Of a stretch of 64,000 nt of DNA, positions 31,901 to 42,849 are shown piece by piece (position 1 is the first letter of the stretch; each line of letters starts with the position of its first letter). This stretch comes from Massospora cicadina (Eukaryota; Entomophthoromycota; Entomophthoromycetes; Entomophthorales; Entomophthoraceae): assembly GCA_022478985.1 (NCBI GenBank), contig JAKSZP010013324.1:85078-149077 (forward strand), in the 5' to 3' direction. The position numbers and the translations under genes were made by a program. The notes under the pieces were generated by a model. That model saw only the letters and a program-made list of their open reading frames with translations. It made no database searches and had not been told where the DNA came from.

Positions 31901-33527
31901 CCATGGTGTTGAAATATAATTCGTTGAAAGAAGTCCACAACATATACTTGCCAAAGGGATTCATCTTAACCTTGCCTTGCAGCAACGCCATTACACAGTC
32001 TACCAATTTATTGAAATAGATGCAACATGTAATGGGATCTTTTTTGAACCAAGTGACTGGCATGGATCAAGTCAAATCTACTAGTGGATCATTTATGCTT
32101 ACATCAGTAAATGCATCACTCAACTTGTGCAGTATCTTGAGAGGATTCGGCCAATGTATTTTGTTGGCACTCAGTGTAAGGAACATCAACAGCTTGCCCA
32201 GCTGGCATATCATCACAATAAGATCCTTTTTGTGATCCATCCAATAATTCACAGAATTTGGTAAAGATTCGAGAAATGCAATGTTCTTATCTACACACTC
32301 ATTGAAAAACGTACAATATTCCAGCATTTTGTGAGTGATATTAGCAGTCTGTTGTATGCATTGGAACATACTGTATATTCCTTTGATAACATGCAGTCGC
32401 ATAATCTTCATGGCCTTGTACAAAATGTGCTCAGGTGTGACACCATGGTGATCACTTCTTTGTATCTCACTTGTTGCAATCATGAATTTGATAACACGCA
32501 CATCCAAGTTGAACTGCCTGCCATTACCATAGTATATCACAGGGAACAATAGTTATTTGGTATACACATCATAAATAATGTTCAGCGGTGTTACTTTGCT
32601 GGTCCAGAGCAATGTTGAGAAATTTTCCTCATTTCACAGCATAGTGTGCTGCCTTGAAAGTAGAACCTCTGACTCTAGTGTACCGCTGTTGTACTGTAGA
32701 TACTCAATTGGATTATCACTGGCAGCGTTGGCTGCCACACAATTGATTACTATGTTAGCATTAAATGAATCCCAGTTTACTGTGATCCTGTAATGCTTAT
32801 ACAATGGTTGACCAAGTATTATAGTAACCAAGCTTTTACCACTGACTTTTTTTGACCAAACCTCTCAGATACATAGATTTATGTATCATGTTCTTCTTAA
32901 TGTTGACATTGAACGCCTGATCATCATCCAATTGAAGCAGTAGCTGTTGCACCATTGTGTCCACATCAATGGGTACATTAATGACTTGTCCAATGATGCT
33001 GTAGCTGCCATCATAATGCAACAGAAATATCTGCATGAATGGCAGATGCGGTGATACTAGATGTGCACTGATTGAATCTAATGTGGGCAACCCATGTTGC
33101 TTAAGTGTATACACACATCCATTTGAATGTGACAACGTGGGCACTTTGTCCAAGTCCAATGATTTCCTACACGTACCACACAGTTTAAAGTCAGCCACTG
33201 CCTCTTCTGGAAAAGTATTACTAAGCAGCGGTAAGTGTTTTTCTTTTGGAGGCTTCAATGAGAGCAGAAAAACCATAGACATCCACATACATCACATTTA
33301 TGTCTTAATGGATTGTTGACAATTGTAGTAGTGAAACATGCACTAGCTGCCCAATGTGTCTTCATAATTGGCGATTGCACACAATCAGTGTCTATACAGT
33401 CTGGCGTTGATATAGAAGTGATTACATCATCCACTTGCATAGGCTTGGCCGCCCCAGCTGAGATGTACTGATGCCATTGTTGATCTGCTCGGATGCCTTC
33501 ATTCTTTTCATTCCCACACTGCTTCAC
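28932..33527 (-). pseudogene. Helentron Rep-helicase
   Basis: The rolling-circle replicase of the element, read right to left. The N-terminus has Cys pairs (HKCDVCG..FFC near 33310; CGTCRKS near 33180). The Helitron-like N domain reads SVNYWMDHKKDLIVMICQLG near 32260 and TLSANKIHWPNPLKILHKL near 32160. The HUH motif is GSPHAHILLWL near 31890. Then come DLQAILEEYNCAAYVVEYIN near 31400 and SLQEAAWYLL near 31220. The PIF1-like helicase has FFAGPASSGKIYVLKLAMEI (Walker A) near 30345, MIIDEVSMIG (Walker B) near 30095, FRQLPPVK near 29960, IPIHKSQGGTF near 29160 and LALSHVTLLDGLYI near 29090. At least six frame changes and several stops are present. The Walker A Gly-Lys-Thr reads SGKI, so it is non-functional as written. 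Confidence 0.85.
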
Positions 33528-33640
33528 TCTGTCATATGGTGTTTTATATGTATCACTGGATGCTTCATTCTTTTACATTCCTGAAACCACTTCTCTCTGT
33601 CATATGGTGTTTTATAGGTATCACTGGATTGCTATTGAGA
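33499..33640. repeat. two-copy tandem duplication
   Basis: TTCATTCTTTT.CATTCC.....CTCTGTCATATGGTGTTTTATA.GTATCACTGGAT occurs twice, at about 33499-33560 and 33565-33632. Confidence 0.65.
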
Positions 33641-33754
33641 AGCCCTTTCCAACTGTATATGATCTCTATATTTTGATTTGGCTTTTTGATAAGTATAGGC
33701 AACATTGTATTATTTATTTTAATTTTTGACATGATATATGTCTTATGTCTAGAA

Positions 33755-34050
33755 GGTAAGTTAAAAGTATGAGATCATAACTGATGAGCCTAAATTATTA
33801 TGGGTGTGGATTTTTTTTGCATAGGTTGACCAATAAAATTAACTGGATTTAAAATGAATTATTGTAGATGGCAATCAGTAAATTTAGTATAGATTGACCA
33901 ATTAAATCAACTAGATCTAAAATGATTTATTGTAGATGGCAATTAGTAAAAAAGTATAGATTGGCCAATTAAATTAACTATATCTAAAATGATTTATTGT
34001 AGATGGCAATCAGTAAATTTAGTATAGATTGACCAATTAAATTAACCAAA
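33755..34050. repeat. right tandem array, inverted relative to the left one
   Basis: Three and a half copies of a roughly 73-bp unit (ATTATTGTAGATGGCAATCAGTAAATTTAGTATAGATTGACCAATTAAAT.AACTA). It is the reverse complement of the 26985-27340 unit. The ATGAGATCATAACTGATGAGCC stretch just inside it also mirrors the left side. Confidence 0.75.
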
Positions 34051-34340
34051 TAAATCATATGAGGTAATATAGTTAGTTATCTGAAAGTTTATCATATGAT
34101 TGACTGATAATATCAACTAAATAATAAAAACTATAAGTAAAAACGGCCAACCTTATACCTGAAACATTAAACTAATCAAGTCAACTGAACAAATTTATAT
34201 ATATTTTCCATAGAATATTTGTGTCAAGTTTATCTGAGAATGATAAGTAGTCTAAGAGTAGGTGTTGAGAACATGAAATTAAAATGATTTTTTAATAAGA
34301 TGATTTCCTAAACCACCACAACTAAATGCTACCTAATCTA

Positions 34341-36030
34341 TATATACCATTTTTCTTTTAATTTCAACATTTTGCATTTTGATTTCAACATTTTTCTTTC
34401 AATTTAAACATTTTGCATTTCAATTTCAACATTTTAAATTTTAATTCCAACATTTTTCCTTTCAATTTTAACATTTTGCATTTCAATTTCAACATTTTAC
34501 ATTCCAATTTCAACATTTTGTATTTCAATTTCAACATTTTTTAAAGGACTATATTATTTATATATTATTTTTATAAAAATTAAAGAATAGACTAAAATAT
34601 TACAAAAAAATTTGTTATTTATATAAAAAAAGCATAATCCTTATGTCTTTCATGAATAGTCCACAAAATGAATTTATTGAAGAAGATAATTATAATGATG
34701 AAGAAACAGATAATACAAATATAGAGAGAATAAGATATGATGCAATTCCTTATACAAAGCAGCAAAGTCTTATATCTTTAGTTTTTGAACAAGGCAAGAC
34801 TATAAAAGAAGATGCGGATGTTATGGAATCAACTATAATACTGCTTGAACAATTGACAATATTTACAAAAAAGATGGGAATGTCAATAAAAAGCCAAAGG
34901 GGGAAGTGTGGAGATGACTCTCACACAAGATAGAATAAATAGAATTGAAACTTTAATCACTTCTAACCCTCAAATTACTTTGAAGGAGATTAAAGAGAGA
35001 TTAGAAGCCAAAGAAGAGAACTTTAGGATCTCCATATCAAGTATAAATAATTGCTTGAAGAAGTTACAAATAACTCTTAAACTAACCCATCCTGAGTTGG
35101 AGAGAATCAACCAGCTGCAGATAATTTCATCAAGAAAGGAATATGCGCTCTGGTTTAATAATTATTTTAATGGAAGCTACCTAATAGCAATTTTTATTGA
35201 TGAATCATCCTTTAATTCACATCCTAAACATACACAGGGAAGATCTAGGAGGGGAACATGGGCCATTTTGACAGTGCCTTTAGTGCAAGGAAGATTGGTA
35301 TCTATAATTGCAAGTATGGTGATTGATGGCTTAAAATATTTTAAAACTATAGCCAATAGCACAGCTAATGGAGAAATATTTGCAGAATATTTAAATGAGC
35401 TTTGTACCTATCTCTATGATGAGAAAAACATGTGAGGAATTTGTTTAATTTTAGACAATGCTAGAATAAATAGAAGAGTTGACATTGAGAGAATATGTTC
35501 TATGTTTAATTACAATTTCAAGTTACTTTCACCATATTCCTATATGTTGAACCTGATAGAAAATGCCTTTTCTAAAATTAAAAATGGCATTAGATCGAGA
35601 TTAAGAGAAGGTGTGACTGGCATCTTATTAGAATTGATAATGGAAGAGATTAACAATGTAATAGAGACAGATAATGCTGGTTATTTTAGATTGATTTGTA
35701 GAAATATTACTAACTGTGCAGCTGAACTTCCATATGTTTATCAATAAAATCAAGTTAATTGAATTTTTATGATTAAAAAAAGTAATTTAAATTAAATTCA
35801 CTTATAAATTCATTTATCTATGCTTATATTGCACTTATATTCATTTCAGCGTCCAAATCTTAAATGCTTCTATGGTGTGGTGACTTATAGACTAACTCTT
35901 AAAATTGTAATTTTACCTTTAATTTTAAATTGTATCATGATGAAATTGAAATGCAAAATGTTGAAATTGAAAGGCAAAATGGTGAAATTATAATGCAAAA
36001 AGTTGAAATTGAAAGAAAAATGGTATATAA
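34341..36030 (+). mobile_element. Tc1-like transposon Tc1-B, near complete
   Basis: A 1.7-kb element with internally repetitive inverted ends. The left reads TATATACCATTTTTCTTTTAATTTCAACATTTTGCA (34341). The right is its approximate complement, ending AGAAAAATGGTATATA (36015-36030). TA dinucleotides at both ends fit a TA target, but the exact base is ambiguous in the TATATA run. It is uninterrupted, unlike Tc1-A. It carries one transposase reading frame, broken twice. Confidence 0.85.
34643..35747 (+). pseudogene. Tc1-like DDE transposase, copy B
   Basis: The better preserved copy. The N-terminal 96 codons (34643-34933) hold a helix-turn-helix region (SLISLVFEQGKTIKEDADVM). A frame change at the G run near 34900 leads to the main ORF at 34908 (MTLTQDRINRIETLITSNP). 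Catalytic residues are IDESSFN near 35196, LDNARINR near 35452 and SPYSYMLNLIEN near 35535, a DD34E spacing. The single in-frame stop in the catalytic half is TGA at 35433-35435, just before GICLILDNA, at exactly the position of the TGA in copy A. The histidine often seen after the second Asp (NARIH) is Asn here. Confidence 0.88.
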
Positions 36031-36941
36031 TTAAATGAATTCTTTAATCCTTTAGCTATTTAATGGTGTAATTTAATTTTCAGATGTAAATGATAGATAT
36101 GTTGTTGCAACACCAAACTGTATCCCATGATTTTGCTATCATCATTTTTCTGAATTGCTTCTAATATGAAAGCAGATTTAAAGATATATTCATGTCAAAA
36201 CAAAAAGATATATACAGATCAAATTGAGAACCTCCTTATTTTATTAAATTCAATTAAAAAGTTACTTTTATCACTTATATTAGTTATCTGACTTAAAACT
36301 GAATATTAATATTCTATCTATAATAACTGAAACCAAATTATACTTATCAACCTAATTTGACCATAAAAAATATTAAAAATAGATATAAATAGACTAAAAC
36401 TGAGAATATTGATTTAAAATTTACGCTGGTTAAAAACATATTTAAAGGTTAAAGTATGGGATTTTGTTTATTTAATCAGGGTGAACTGAACTGGGGAATA
36501 AATAGCACTAACTAAAAGGGTAATTTAAATCAGTGGGAAAAGAGGGCAAATTCCAATAAACCTTCACACAAAGCAGTCTGATAGGCCAGAAGACTGTTTT
36601 GTTTATTAAATACAAACTATTTTCTGCGTTTGTCATTATGCAACTTTTTAATGAATATAGTAATTTATAAAAAGGAAAAATGCAATATTAGTCTACTAAC
36701 AAATAGCTATAAAAATATTTTTGCCTAAATTTTGATACATAAAGTCTAAAATAAAATATGAGAGATCTTCTTAGAACAAAGTTTAAGTTTATGCCATAAG
36801 CTGGCAGAAACGATGCTGAATATTACCTATAAGTCTGAGGGGCATCTAGATAATTATGGTATCATAGAAAAACATAGGCCTCACATACAACTAAAAGGTG
36901 ATTTGCTTAAAAAATCAGAGCTTCAATGTTAAAGAGTGGTA
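36031..36941. other. gene-free AT-rich spacer
   Basis: Nothing coding or repetitive recognised. It is the only stretch of about 0.9 kb between the Tc1-B end and gypsy C, and may be original genomic DNA. Confidence 0.3.
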
Positions 36942-37219
36942 TGTTGTTACCCTTGTTTTTGTAGGTGCTTGCAGGTGCTATTCTCACAAGATTTCAACAA
37001 TACAGCAGTCACAGGAGTATTAAAACTTGAGGTAGCTATTTAAAATTAAATAAGAGGAATAATATACAGCATAAGGAGAAAATGGTTTTTCATAATTTTA
37101 TTAATGGTAAAACTTTAGAATCTGAAAGAAAGAACCCTATTAACTTGATGTCACTTAGTATTTACACTAATTCATGCTAATATTGGGTTTTAATGGAAAT
37201 AAGTTAGGCAGAGGGTATC

Positions 37220-37784
37220 TTTTTTCAGCACTAGTGGTGCCCAACCCAAAATAGGGAGCTGTAATGCATCTTTATTTGGTAATGGGCCAAATAAAGGGAT
37301 TGTTAGAAATAAAATAATTACAAATATGGCACCTCAGCTAACAGCCTAGGAAGCCATATCAGAAGGTGAGAAAGCTTTGGGGAAACTTTTTTCTGGCGCC
37401 TGCTTTAGCTGGCGGACCATGGCAGACAGCATCAGGGTGAGAGCATTAGTGACATGGGGCATAAAGAGGTATAGTTGTGGGTTTTCTTCGTTTATGAGGC
37501 TAGTGGTGTCCATCGCCTCAACATATTAAGCAAGTTGATGCTCCACAAAAGTGTGAGAGCCAGCACACAAATGAAAAACTTGATGCGCCAGCGGGTTTCA
37601 GGATAATTGGGGTAAAAAGAGAAGTTTTTGCTGCATTGATGCAAGCGTGGCTTTCACCAAAAGCAAGCTCCTCAATTTCATACTTCACGTCTTCCTCAAA
37701 ATCATGGGGAAAATTGGGGATAGGAATACCCTCAATGAGAGGCCCCATCACCCAAGAAGTCCTGGCAAAATAGGGTGTTGGGAT
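37220..37784 (-). mobile_element. retroposon R2, copy inserted in the LTR of C
   Basis: A 565-bp minus-strand insert homologous to R1 (62220-63254). Both end in ..GGTTGGGCACCA.TAGTGCT(A/G)AAAA. The flanks GAGGGTATC (37211) and GAGAGTATT (37785) are a likely diverged target duplication. The coding part gives GIPIPNFP, FEEDVKYEIEELAFG and SHACINAAKT near 37735-37640, as in R1, then a frame change and a tail with VRQLKQAPEKSFPKAFSPSD near 37400. The product is unrecognised. Confidence 0.65.
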
Positions 37785-38181
37785 GAGAGTATTTTAATTT
37801 GGTCAAATGATGATTTACCCTATCACCATCCTGAAGAACTTTCTCAACTTGATAAAGCTTTAATTAGATGTTAGATTGGCCTTTGGAATGATGTAATCAT
37901 AAGGGAGCATTTTAATGCAATCCCTCTAATTAGCCATCTTGCACATATAGTTAGTTTGGGCGAACACCAGAGTTCCTAAGTGGAGATTGGTAGATAAAAT
38001 ATTTTCACTTCCCTGAACTCCCTTTAAGTCTATAAAAGGGGTTGTTAACTTTAGTAAGTATAGCTAATTTCAATCTGGCAGGAGAAAAAATTCTATGGTC
38101 AGTTTGCCAATTTTGCCAGGGGTTTAAAGCAACTCCATCATCTCAGAATAACATATTCAGTAGATGGGAAGTAAAACCATT

Positions 38182-38676
38182 TGTTAACTTTTATAAATAT
38201 TGGTTAGATCCACTAGGCTGGTTGCACATGTGTGACACCACTTAGCAATGGACAGATGATTTGAAGATTGCCAATTCTTAGTAAATAATTATAATATATA
38301 ATTAGGAAGCTATTGCTCTAACATATACTACTTGATTATATATATAAAACTGCAGGCTACTTCTTCTAACTTTCCTCTTCGTTTTACTTTCAAATAACCT
38401 TCCTCTCTCATTCTCTGGCTCAGCTCTTAATCCTCAGTACCCTTGGTCAGCCTTCAATCCTTTTGCTTGATTAATTTCTATTCACTCAAATTTAGGGGTT
38501 TTGCCTCATCATTGAGGCACCGCAGAATTTACACTATTTTCCAAAACATTATCGTCTTGATTGATTTCCTTCACATTGACATAATCTACTGTTCAAATTT
38601 TGAGGCTCACCTCAATTAATAAGATCCATCCACTAGATATATAGCTTTATTATCCGGTTATATTGAGTTCTATACA
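38182..38676 (-). repeat. 3' LTR of gypsy B
   Basis: Starts TGTTAACTTTTAT and ends TTCTATACA. It shares CTCTCTCATTCTCTGGCTCAGCTCTTAATCCTCAGTACCCTT with the other LTR at 44970. Confidence 0.85.
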
Positions 38677-38759
38677 TTACCCCTTGACTGGATGATAAGC
38701 TCCTAAAGCTTATATGCCCAAAGGAATTTCATGTGTACTTGGTTGATAATCTGAACACC

Positions 38760-40050
38760 CACAGGTTCCTTAGGTGTAGGCATCAATACCAGTCTTCTTG
38801 ATTATCTCAAACGGTCTGGTCCAGATGTTAGTGAGCTTGCTCTTCCTTCCAAATCCATGTTGATCATGGAATAAGACATGATCTCCAACAAATAACTGTG
38901 GAAGTCTACTAATCTACTTTAGTCAGCCACCTGATTACGAATATTCTTAGCTAAACTGGTAGAATAGGCTTCAGTTTGAAGTTTTATCAGCTTGTTTAAT
39001 AAGTTGGTCAGATAACGCTGCTTTCTACTCCACCAGTATTCTTTACACAGTAGTAAAGAAAAGCGGGAAAAAGCCAGATGTCTACCATAAAAAATTGGAA
39101 AGGGCTCTTGCCTGTTGACAAGTTGTAGCTGATATCATAAGCAAATATGGCATTGGATAAGAGGGTAATTCACTCAGAGGGGCGCTCCTTTATAAGCTTG
39201 TGAAGAATGTTTACCAATGTTCCATTACCCATTCCACCATTCCATTAGATTCAGAATGATAGGGTGTAGTTAAAACCCTGCAGATTGCCATTAGTTCGTT
39301 CAACTTGGACAAAACATGTGACATGAAATTGGTTCTGTAGTCCATGAGGATAAATTGCAGACAGCCAAGTCACTGTATGACATACTCCATGATAAATTTG
39401 GCAGTGATGAAAACCCCAAATCATAGATCGCTTTTGCTTCCAACCATCTTGTCAAATGATTGATGGCTACTAGCATATACTTAATGTGGTTTTGGAAGTC
39501 AGCAGAGGACCCACCACGACAAGGGAAACAGTATGCAATGCAAAATGAGGCTTAACCAGCTGGTAGGTGGTCTTCTTGTGGAAAAGTTTTCAACTTGGCA
39601 CTGGTGACAACAAGCAACTGTCTCAAGAACATCATAGTGCATGCTCTCTCAATAGTAGCAGGGTCACAAGAACTCCAACGTTTTCTGCAACCCTCCATGA
39701 CCTACCACCATATGGGCGTCCACAATAATTGCTGGCCTAGCAGAGGGCTTTAAGAAACTCAGCGTTGCTTCTATAATCTTCTTATATAGTTCCCATTGCA
39801 CAAGAAGTATCTCGTCTAAGCCCCTCTAGCGCCTTGATCACATGTTGAAGTTCATTGTGATATTTGCCCACAATCATCTTCTCATACATGATGTCAGCCA
39901 AATATGCCATAATGGAGAATGTTGGTAAATGTAAGAGACAGTCTGCGTTCTGATGTTTCGCCCCCAGCTGGTGTACTATCTCAAAGTCATACACTTGGAG
40001 CTGCAATGTCCAATGCGCAAGCTGTCCTTCAGGTTCCAAAAGATTCTGAA
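38760..40050 (-). pseudogene. pol: gypsy B integrase
   Basis: Degraded integrase, legible only as short blocks on the minus strand in several frames. The 39782-40039 segment is the RNase H/integrase linker (VYDFEIVHQLGAKHQNADCL). Downstream near 39600-39180 the plus-strand text corresponds to an H-H/C-C and catalytic-core region parallel to element E. The C-terminal block near 38880-38850 matches the FGRKHKL region of E. No intact frame longer than about 85 codons remains. Identification rests on position between RNase H and LTR and on similarity to E. Confidence 0.6.
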
Positions 40051-40051
40051 G

Positions 40052-41217
40052 CTAACGTAAGGATGCATGATCCGTTACCTTTTGAAATTTCACCCCATGG
40101 AGGTATACCCAGAACTGTGTATATGCGTATATCACCGCTAAGAACTCAAGCTCAGTCAAAGTATAATTACGTTCATGACAGTTTAAGTTTCGTCTACAAA
40201 ACGCAACATGGTGCTCTACGCCTTCATCATCCTTCTGAGATAATACTGCACCTACAGCGGAAAGTGATGCGTCCATTTGTACTATATATTTTTGAAATTA
40301 GGGCTTGCAAAACTGGCAAACTTGCCAATATGCTTCACAAGACATCAAAAGCGTTTTGACATCATTCAGTCCAGTAAAATGTGGCATTCTTTTTCAATAA
40401 CTTAAAGAACTGTTCCCCTTTACAGCTGAAGTTAGGAATGAAATGTATTTTTTAACTGACCATTTCCAAAAACACTTGGTTTTATCGCTTATTGCCTGGC
40501 CAAGTCATCTTACGTATAGCTTCCACCTTCACTTATGATGAGGTTTAAGCCCTTTGAGTCTACCACGAACCTAAGGCATTCCAATTGCTCCTTAAAATAT
40601 GACACTTTTAAGTCTTGATCTTGATGTTAGCATCTGAAAGTTGGCGGAACACTTGTTTTAAGTGATCCAGATATTCTGTGAACATTTGAAGGAACACATT
40701 AATATTGTTGAGGTAGACTAGGACACGGGAAAGCTTCAATTCACCCAAGATTGTGTCCATATCTCGCTGGAACGTAGCCAGGGCGTTACATAACCCTTGG
40801 GGCAAATGCATGGGTTGGAACAACCCCTTCGAGGTGATTTTAGCGCGTTTTTCCAGTTCTGCCACTTGCAACTCAATCTTCTAGTACCCCAATAAAATTC
40901 ATGGCAAAAAATTGATCATCCCCTCCCAGATGATCTAAAGCGTCATCAATCTGTGGGAGGGGGTAGGAATCTTTTTTTGTGATATTATTAAGCTTCTGGT
41001 AGTTAATGGCCACCTGGTTGGTACTATCTTTCTTCTTAACAATTATTACCAGCAACGCCCATGGACTATTGGAAGGCTCTAACATCCCTTGTTTGATCAA
41101 TTGGTCTACCTCATTGGAGACAACTTTCTCCGCAGCTTTTAAGTGACAAATAGGAAATGACCAAATGGGGTGGGGTGATTGCCTATGTTTACCCAAAGCA
41201 CAACTCCCAGCTCTCAT
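40052..41217 (-). pseudogene. pol: gypsy B reverse transcriptase and RNase H
   Basis: The RT begins near 41180 (AAEKVVSNEVDQLIKQGMLEPS) with SPWALLVIIVKKKDSTNQVAINYQ-like text near 41070. Then come LPQGLCNALATFQRDMDTIL near 40810 and VLVYLNNINVFL near 40720, where YxDD has become YLNN, so the polymerase site is destroyed. RNase H follows at 40276-40052 (MDASLSAVGAVLSQ, TELEFLAVIYAYTQF, VTDHASL) with its Asp and Glu positions kept. There is a frame change near 40870 and a poorly legible stretch 40600-40280. Confidence 0.8.
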
Positions 41218-41299
41218 CTAAATCATGTTTGGTGGATGCGAAAAACTTCTTAGTATTTTTGCAAACAGGGACATCACCCTATCCTCCTGTTCCTCTGAT

Positions 41300-42160
41300 A
41301 CCCAGTCAGAGCTTCTAGAGGAACAACTTTAATTACTCCAAATGAGTTTTTACAGGTAGGCTGAGGACCTTCAAAACCCAAAATTGTGAATAAAATGATC
41401 TTCATTAATAGGAGTCAAATGTATATAAGCCACCACTTGGTGCCTTTGGACCATCATAGACTACTTCTATAGGGTCACTGTCAATACTTTCACTTCCCCA
41501 TGTCCTGGTAACAGTAATTTGGGAGCCGCATGAGGTTCAAGCCACGATTTCTGGTAGGGCCCCATAGTTTACCCATATAGCTCTTCTGGGATGTCTATTT
41601 CAATCTCCCTCCTTAGTATGCTCTGATGCCCAGAAGATATACTTACAGCATTCGCAGCCTGTATCAGAATACAGTTGTACTTGTAAATCTGGTTATGAAG
41701 AGCTCTGGTCCTTCTCTCATTTATTAATATTGAACATGAATCACACTGCCGCTATACACAGAATTGATTTTACTGGAGCATATTGGGTCCTTTGGGACTC
41801 TGATGGAGGTAAAATAGATGTGATCTGTTGTCACAGGATATTAATAGCTTCTATCACCATATTGACCACTGCCCCAAACTTAATGCATGAACATGGCACC
41901 AATCAAATGTCATTTAATTATTAGGCAGAACCACCTCTGGGGCGGAAGCCTGACCAAATTGAACCTCATAGGTAATGTGCTGTATGCACCCTCTGACACA
42001 GTGCTCTGTGCCACTGCAGTCCATACACTACTTGATGTTCCACATCAGGCTTCAGCGGAAGCTTAGCCACGAGTTTTGTGGATATTATAGGATTGACGCG
42101 CCAGTATCTATAAAAGCTCAGATTTTTGTGTTCTGAACAAAGATAACACAGTAGGTACAC
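41300..42160 (-). pseudogene. pol: gypsy B aspartic protease region
   Basis: A protease active-site block AFIDTGASI is readable on the minus strand near 42115-42085 (intact DTGA). In another frame it is followed by IISTKLVAKLPLKPDVEHQV (42130-42000). The stretch down to 41300 should be the protease/RT linker but is too degraded to annotate further. Confidence 0.6.
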
Positions 42161-42849
42161 TCTAAATAAGAAGAACTGTTGGTGTTTATTACATGAACAT
42201 CCAAGGGCTTTTTGTTACCAAAAAAAGTGTCAATACTAGCTCCAACATGAGAAAACTCTCAAGAAATTTTTTCTACAGGAAATGCAACGTTCACCCCACT
42301 AGGGAGATGACGTCCGTTGAGGGTCTGACTTCACCTGTTCTATTTCGCTTAAGAATTTTCCAGTCATACAGCTTTTGCACATCTCAGCGGAACTTTGAGT
42401 CTGTAGGGTTATGGTCGTTTTCTTGGGTTGAGACTGAGATATTGTGAGGAAGTTGTTGATATAATAAGTCATCAAGGTGAGTACTGGGACTGAAGCAAAG
42501 TGATGTGTGGGAAATATTAGGGACAAATAAACTTGGATTAGTAGAGTTAGAGCATCCCATCTCTACTCCAATTCCTCTTTAGCTGCACGAGAAACAAGAA
42601 TTCATAAACGGCTCCTGTCTCTGGATCACACAAAAAGGTCTGGGTCATAAGTTAAACAAAGAATTGTAATTAAGCCAGTGATGAGCCAGTTGTGCATAAG
42701 GAGAATGGAAAGGACCCGCTAACATATTAAATAGGTGAGTATTGCCCAACAGAATAAAACCAGGTCGTTGTAGTCAATTTACTGATGGGGATGCGGTGGT
42801 AATTGCAGGGGATTTCCGTTCCACGTTGGAGCACTAAATGTGACAGAGA

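Larger units (their letters stand above)
26985..34050 (-). mobile_element. Helentron (Rep-helicase-endonuclease) bracketed by inverted repeat arrays
   Basis: A 7-kb block holds a minus-strand Helitron-type replicase (HUH Rep and PIF1-like helicase) and a downstream AP-type endonuclease, the combination that defines Helentrons. Tandem-repeat arrays with the same unit lie at each end in opposite orientation (26985-27385 and 33755-34050). Next to each array is a matching inverted stretch (GCTCATC..GCTATGATCTCATACTT at about 27354-27378; AAGTATGAGATCATAACTGATGAGC at about 33766-33790). Exact termini and target site are unknown. Confidence 0.7.

Noticed and set aside
37647..38245. plus-strand ORFs over R2 and the LTR of C
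   Set aside because: They cross element boundaries (R2 end, LTR) or are antisense to the conserved R2 frame.
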